The position numbers and the translations under genes are program-made. From assembly GCA_003527885.1 (NCBI GenBank), contig DPWB01000335.1, positions 1 to 6,601 on the forward strand: 6,601 bases of DNA. The letters run 5' to 3'. The notes under the pieces were generated by a model, which saw nothing but the letters and a program-made list of their open reading frames with translations, searched no databases and was not told the origin of the DNA. The stretch comes from Candidatus Competibacteraceae bacterium (GTDB lineage Bacteria > Pseudomonadota > Gammaproteobacteria > Competibacterales > Competibacteraceae). Positions within the stretch are counted from its first letter, which is position 1; each line of letters starts with the position of its first letter. Shown here piece by piece: positions 5,561-6,601 of this stretch.

Positions 5561-6601
5561 CTAGTCCAATTGGCCGTGACAGTGCTTGTATTTCTTGCCC
5601 GACCCGCACGGACACGGTTCGTTGCGGCCGACCTTGCGGCCTTCTCGCACGAACGGGGTCTGCGGTTCCGCCGAGCGCGCCTCATCGCCCGCGCCGCCTT
5701 CCGGCTCCGGCTCGCCCTCGGCCAACGCGGAGACTTCCGCGTGTTCGAAGTGCAAGCTCGAGGGCGCGGGTTGGCGCGGCGCGGGAATCGGTTCCGGCTC
5801 GGTCTGAAACTCGGCCCGCACCATGAACCCGACCGCTTCCTGATGGATGCGCTGGACCAGCGCCTGAAACATCTCGAACGCTTCGCGCTTGTATTCCTGC
5901 TTGGGGTTTTTCTGGGCGTAACCGCGCAGGTGAATGCCTTGGCGCAAATAGTCCATGGCGGCCAGATGTTCGCGCCAGTGGGCGTCGAGCACTTGCAGCA
6001 GAACCGCCTTCTCGAACTGCCGCATCCACGGCGAGCCGACCAGGGTTTCCTTGCCGGCATAACCCTTTTCCAGCTCGGCGTGGATGCGTTCGCGCAACGG
6101 CTCTTCGTGCAAATTGCTATCGGCTTCCAACCAACTCTTAACCGGCGCCGCCAAGCCAAATTCCTTGGCCAGCGCTTCCTCCAGACCTTCAACGTTCCAT
6201 TGCTCTTCCAGGCTCTGCGGCGGGATGTAGGTGTCGATCACCTGCTTGAGCACGTCGGCGCGCATGGTGGCGAGCGTCCCCGACACGTCCTCGGCTTCCA
6301 TCAGCTCGTTGCGCCAGGAGTACATCACCTTGCGCTGGTCGTTGGCGACATCGTCGAATTCGAGCAGGTTCTTGCGGATGTCGAAGTTGTGGGCCTCGAC
6401 CTTGCGCTGGGCGTTTTCGATGGCTTTGGTCACCCAGGGATGCTCGATGGCCTCACCTTTCTCCATCCCCAATTTTTGCATCAGCCCCGCCACCCGGTCG
6501 GAGGCGAAGATGCGCAACAAGTTATCCTCCAGCGCCAGATAGAAGCGGCTGGAGCCGGGGTCGCCCTGCCGGCCGGAACGGCCGCGCAGCTGGTTGTCGA
6601 T
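5561..6601 (-). CDS. secA: Preprotein translocase ATPase SecA, C-terminal 346 residues (5' end outside window)
   Basis: SecA is the ATP-driven motor that pushes preproteins through SecYEG. The window enters at the second helicase-like ATPase domain, with motif VI ([15 protein letters not shown], fragment residues 4-18) and the conserved [18 protein letters not shown] after it. The helical wing/scaffold region follows, with [26 protein letters not shown] and later [22 protein letters not shown], near-identical to canonical SecA. A variable Pro/Glu/Ala-rich linker (about residues 265-320) leads to the zinc-binding tail [19 protein letters not shown]. Its ligands are C330, C332, C341 and H342 of the fragment (CxCx8CH), the site that binds SecB and phospholipid. 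The protein is intact to its natural end (TAG 5563-5561). The Walker motifs and DEAD box lie beyond the right edge. It precedes argJ by 11 nt. Confidence 0.97.
   Translation of the reverse strand: MDNQLRGRSGRQGDPGSSRFYLALEDNLLRIFASDRVAGLMQKLGMEKGEAIEHPWVTKAIENAQRKVEAHNFDIRKNLLEFDDVANDQRKVMYSWRNELMEAEDVSGTLATMRADVLKQVIDTYIPPQSLEEQWNVEGLEEALAKEFGLAAPVKSWLEADSNLHEEPLRERIHAELEKGYAGKETLVGSPWMRQFEKAVLLQVLDAHWREHLAAMDYLRQGIHLRGYAQKNPKQEYKREAFEMFQALVQRIHQEAVGFMVRAEFQTEPEPIPAPRQPAPSSLHFEHAEVSALAEGEPEPEGGAGDEARSAEPQTPFVREGRKVGRNEPCPCGSGKKYKHCHGQLD

Noticed and set aside
4551..5564. 337-codon open frame on the plus strand opposite argJ
   Set aside because: The Arg/Gly/His-rich translation is typical of a shadow frame in GC-rich DNA. 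argJ on the other strand is complete with all family motifs.
4359..5615. argJ starting at 5615
   Set aside because: The extension would overlap the SecA zinc tail, whereas ATG 5549 sits right after a strong Shine-Dalgarno and gives the family-length protein.
5485..6192. 235-codon minus-strand open frame in another register from secA
   Set aside because: It overlaps the conserved SecA C-terminus and argJ start in a different frame. The Arg/Ser-rich low-complexity translation is a frame shadow.
1..6601. A novel defence, mobile or regulatory system
   Set aside because: Every coding stretch belongs to a conserved housekeeping or pilus-assembly family. The genes abut with almost no free DNA, and there are no repeats, integrase-like genes or unexplained open frames to host such a system.

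Overview
The window is a GC-rich stretch of ordinary, tightly packed chromosome from a proteobacterium. A gammaproteobacterium is most likely, because PilC, PilD and MutT align very closely with their Pseudomonas or E. coli counterparts as I remember them. A betaproteobacterium cannot be excluded, since that class carries a similar gene order. ZapD is essentially confined to these two classes. I see no phage, transposon, CRISPR, toxin-antitoxin, tRNA or rRNA sequence.

There are two convergent gene blocks. The rightward block (positions 1-3955) holds the 3' end of pilB, then pilC, pilD, coaE and zapD. PilB (assembly ATPase), PilC (inner-membrane platform) and PilD (prepilin peptidase/methylase) are the core of type IV pilus assembly. 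CoaE makes coenzyme A from dephospho-CoA, and ZapD bundles FtsZ filaments at the division septum. pilB-pilC-pilD-coaE are spaced by 5 and 16 nt and then a 4-nt GTGA overlap, so they very probably form one operon. coaE and zapD are separated by 99 nt. A strong 9-bp hairpin lies over the last coaE codons, and a second 7-bp hairpin sits just after the stop.

The leftward block (positions 6601-3952) holds the 3' end of secA, then argJ and mutT. These encode the Sec translocase motor, the arginine-pathway ornithine acetyltransferase and the 8-oxo-dGTP-type Nudix hydrolase. secA-argJ are 11 nt apart with a strong Shine-Dalgarno in the gap, and argJ-mutT overlap by GTGA, again an operon layout. The blocks meet with no intergenic DNA: the stop codons of zapD and mutT lie on opposite strands of the same TTAA.

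My honest reading is that no undescribed system is present. The points worth a second look are the absence of yacG from the junction where it usually sits, the shared-TTAA convergent stops, the hairpin pair at the coaE 3' end, Lys and Asp at the two base-recognition positions of MutT (Arg78 and Asn119 in E. coli), an Arg at the position of Lys96 of P. aeruginosa PilD, and GTG as the likely start of four of the six complete genes.
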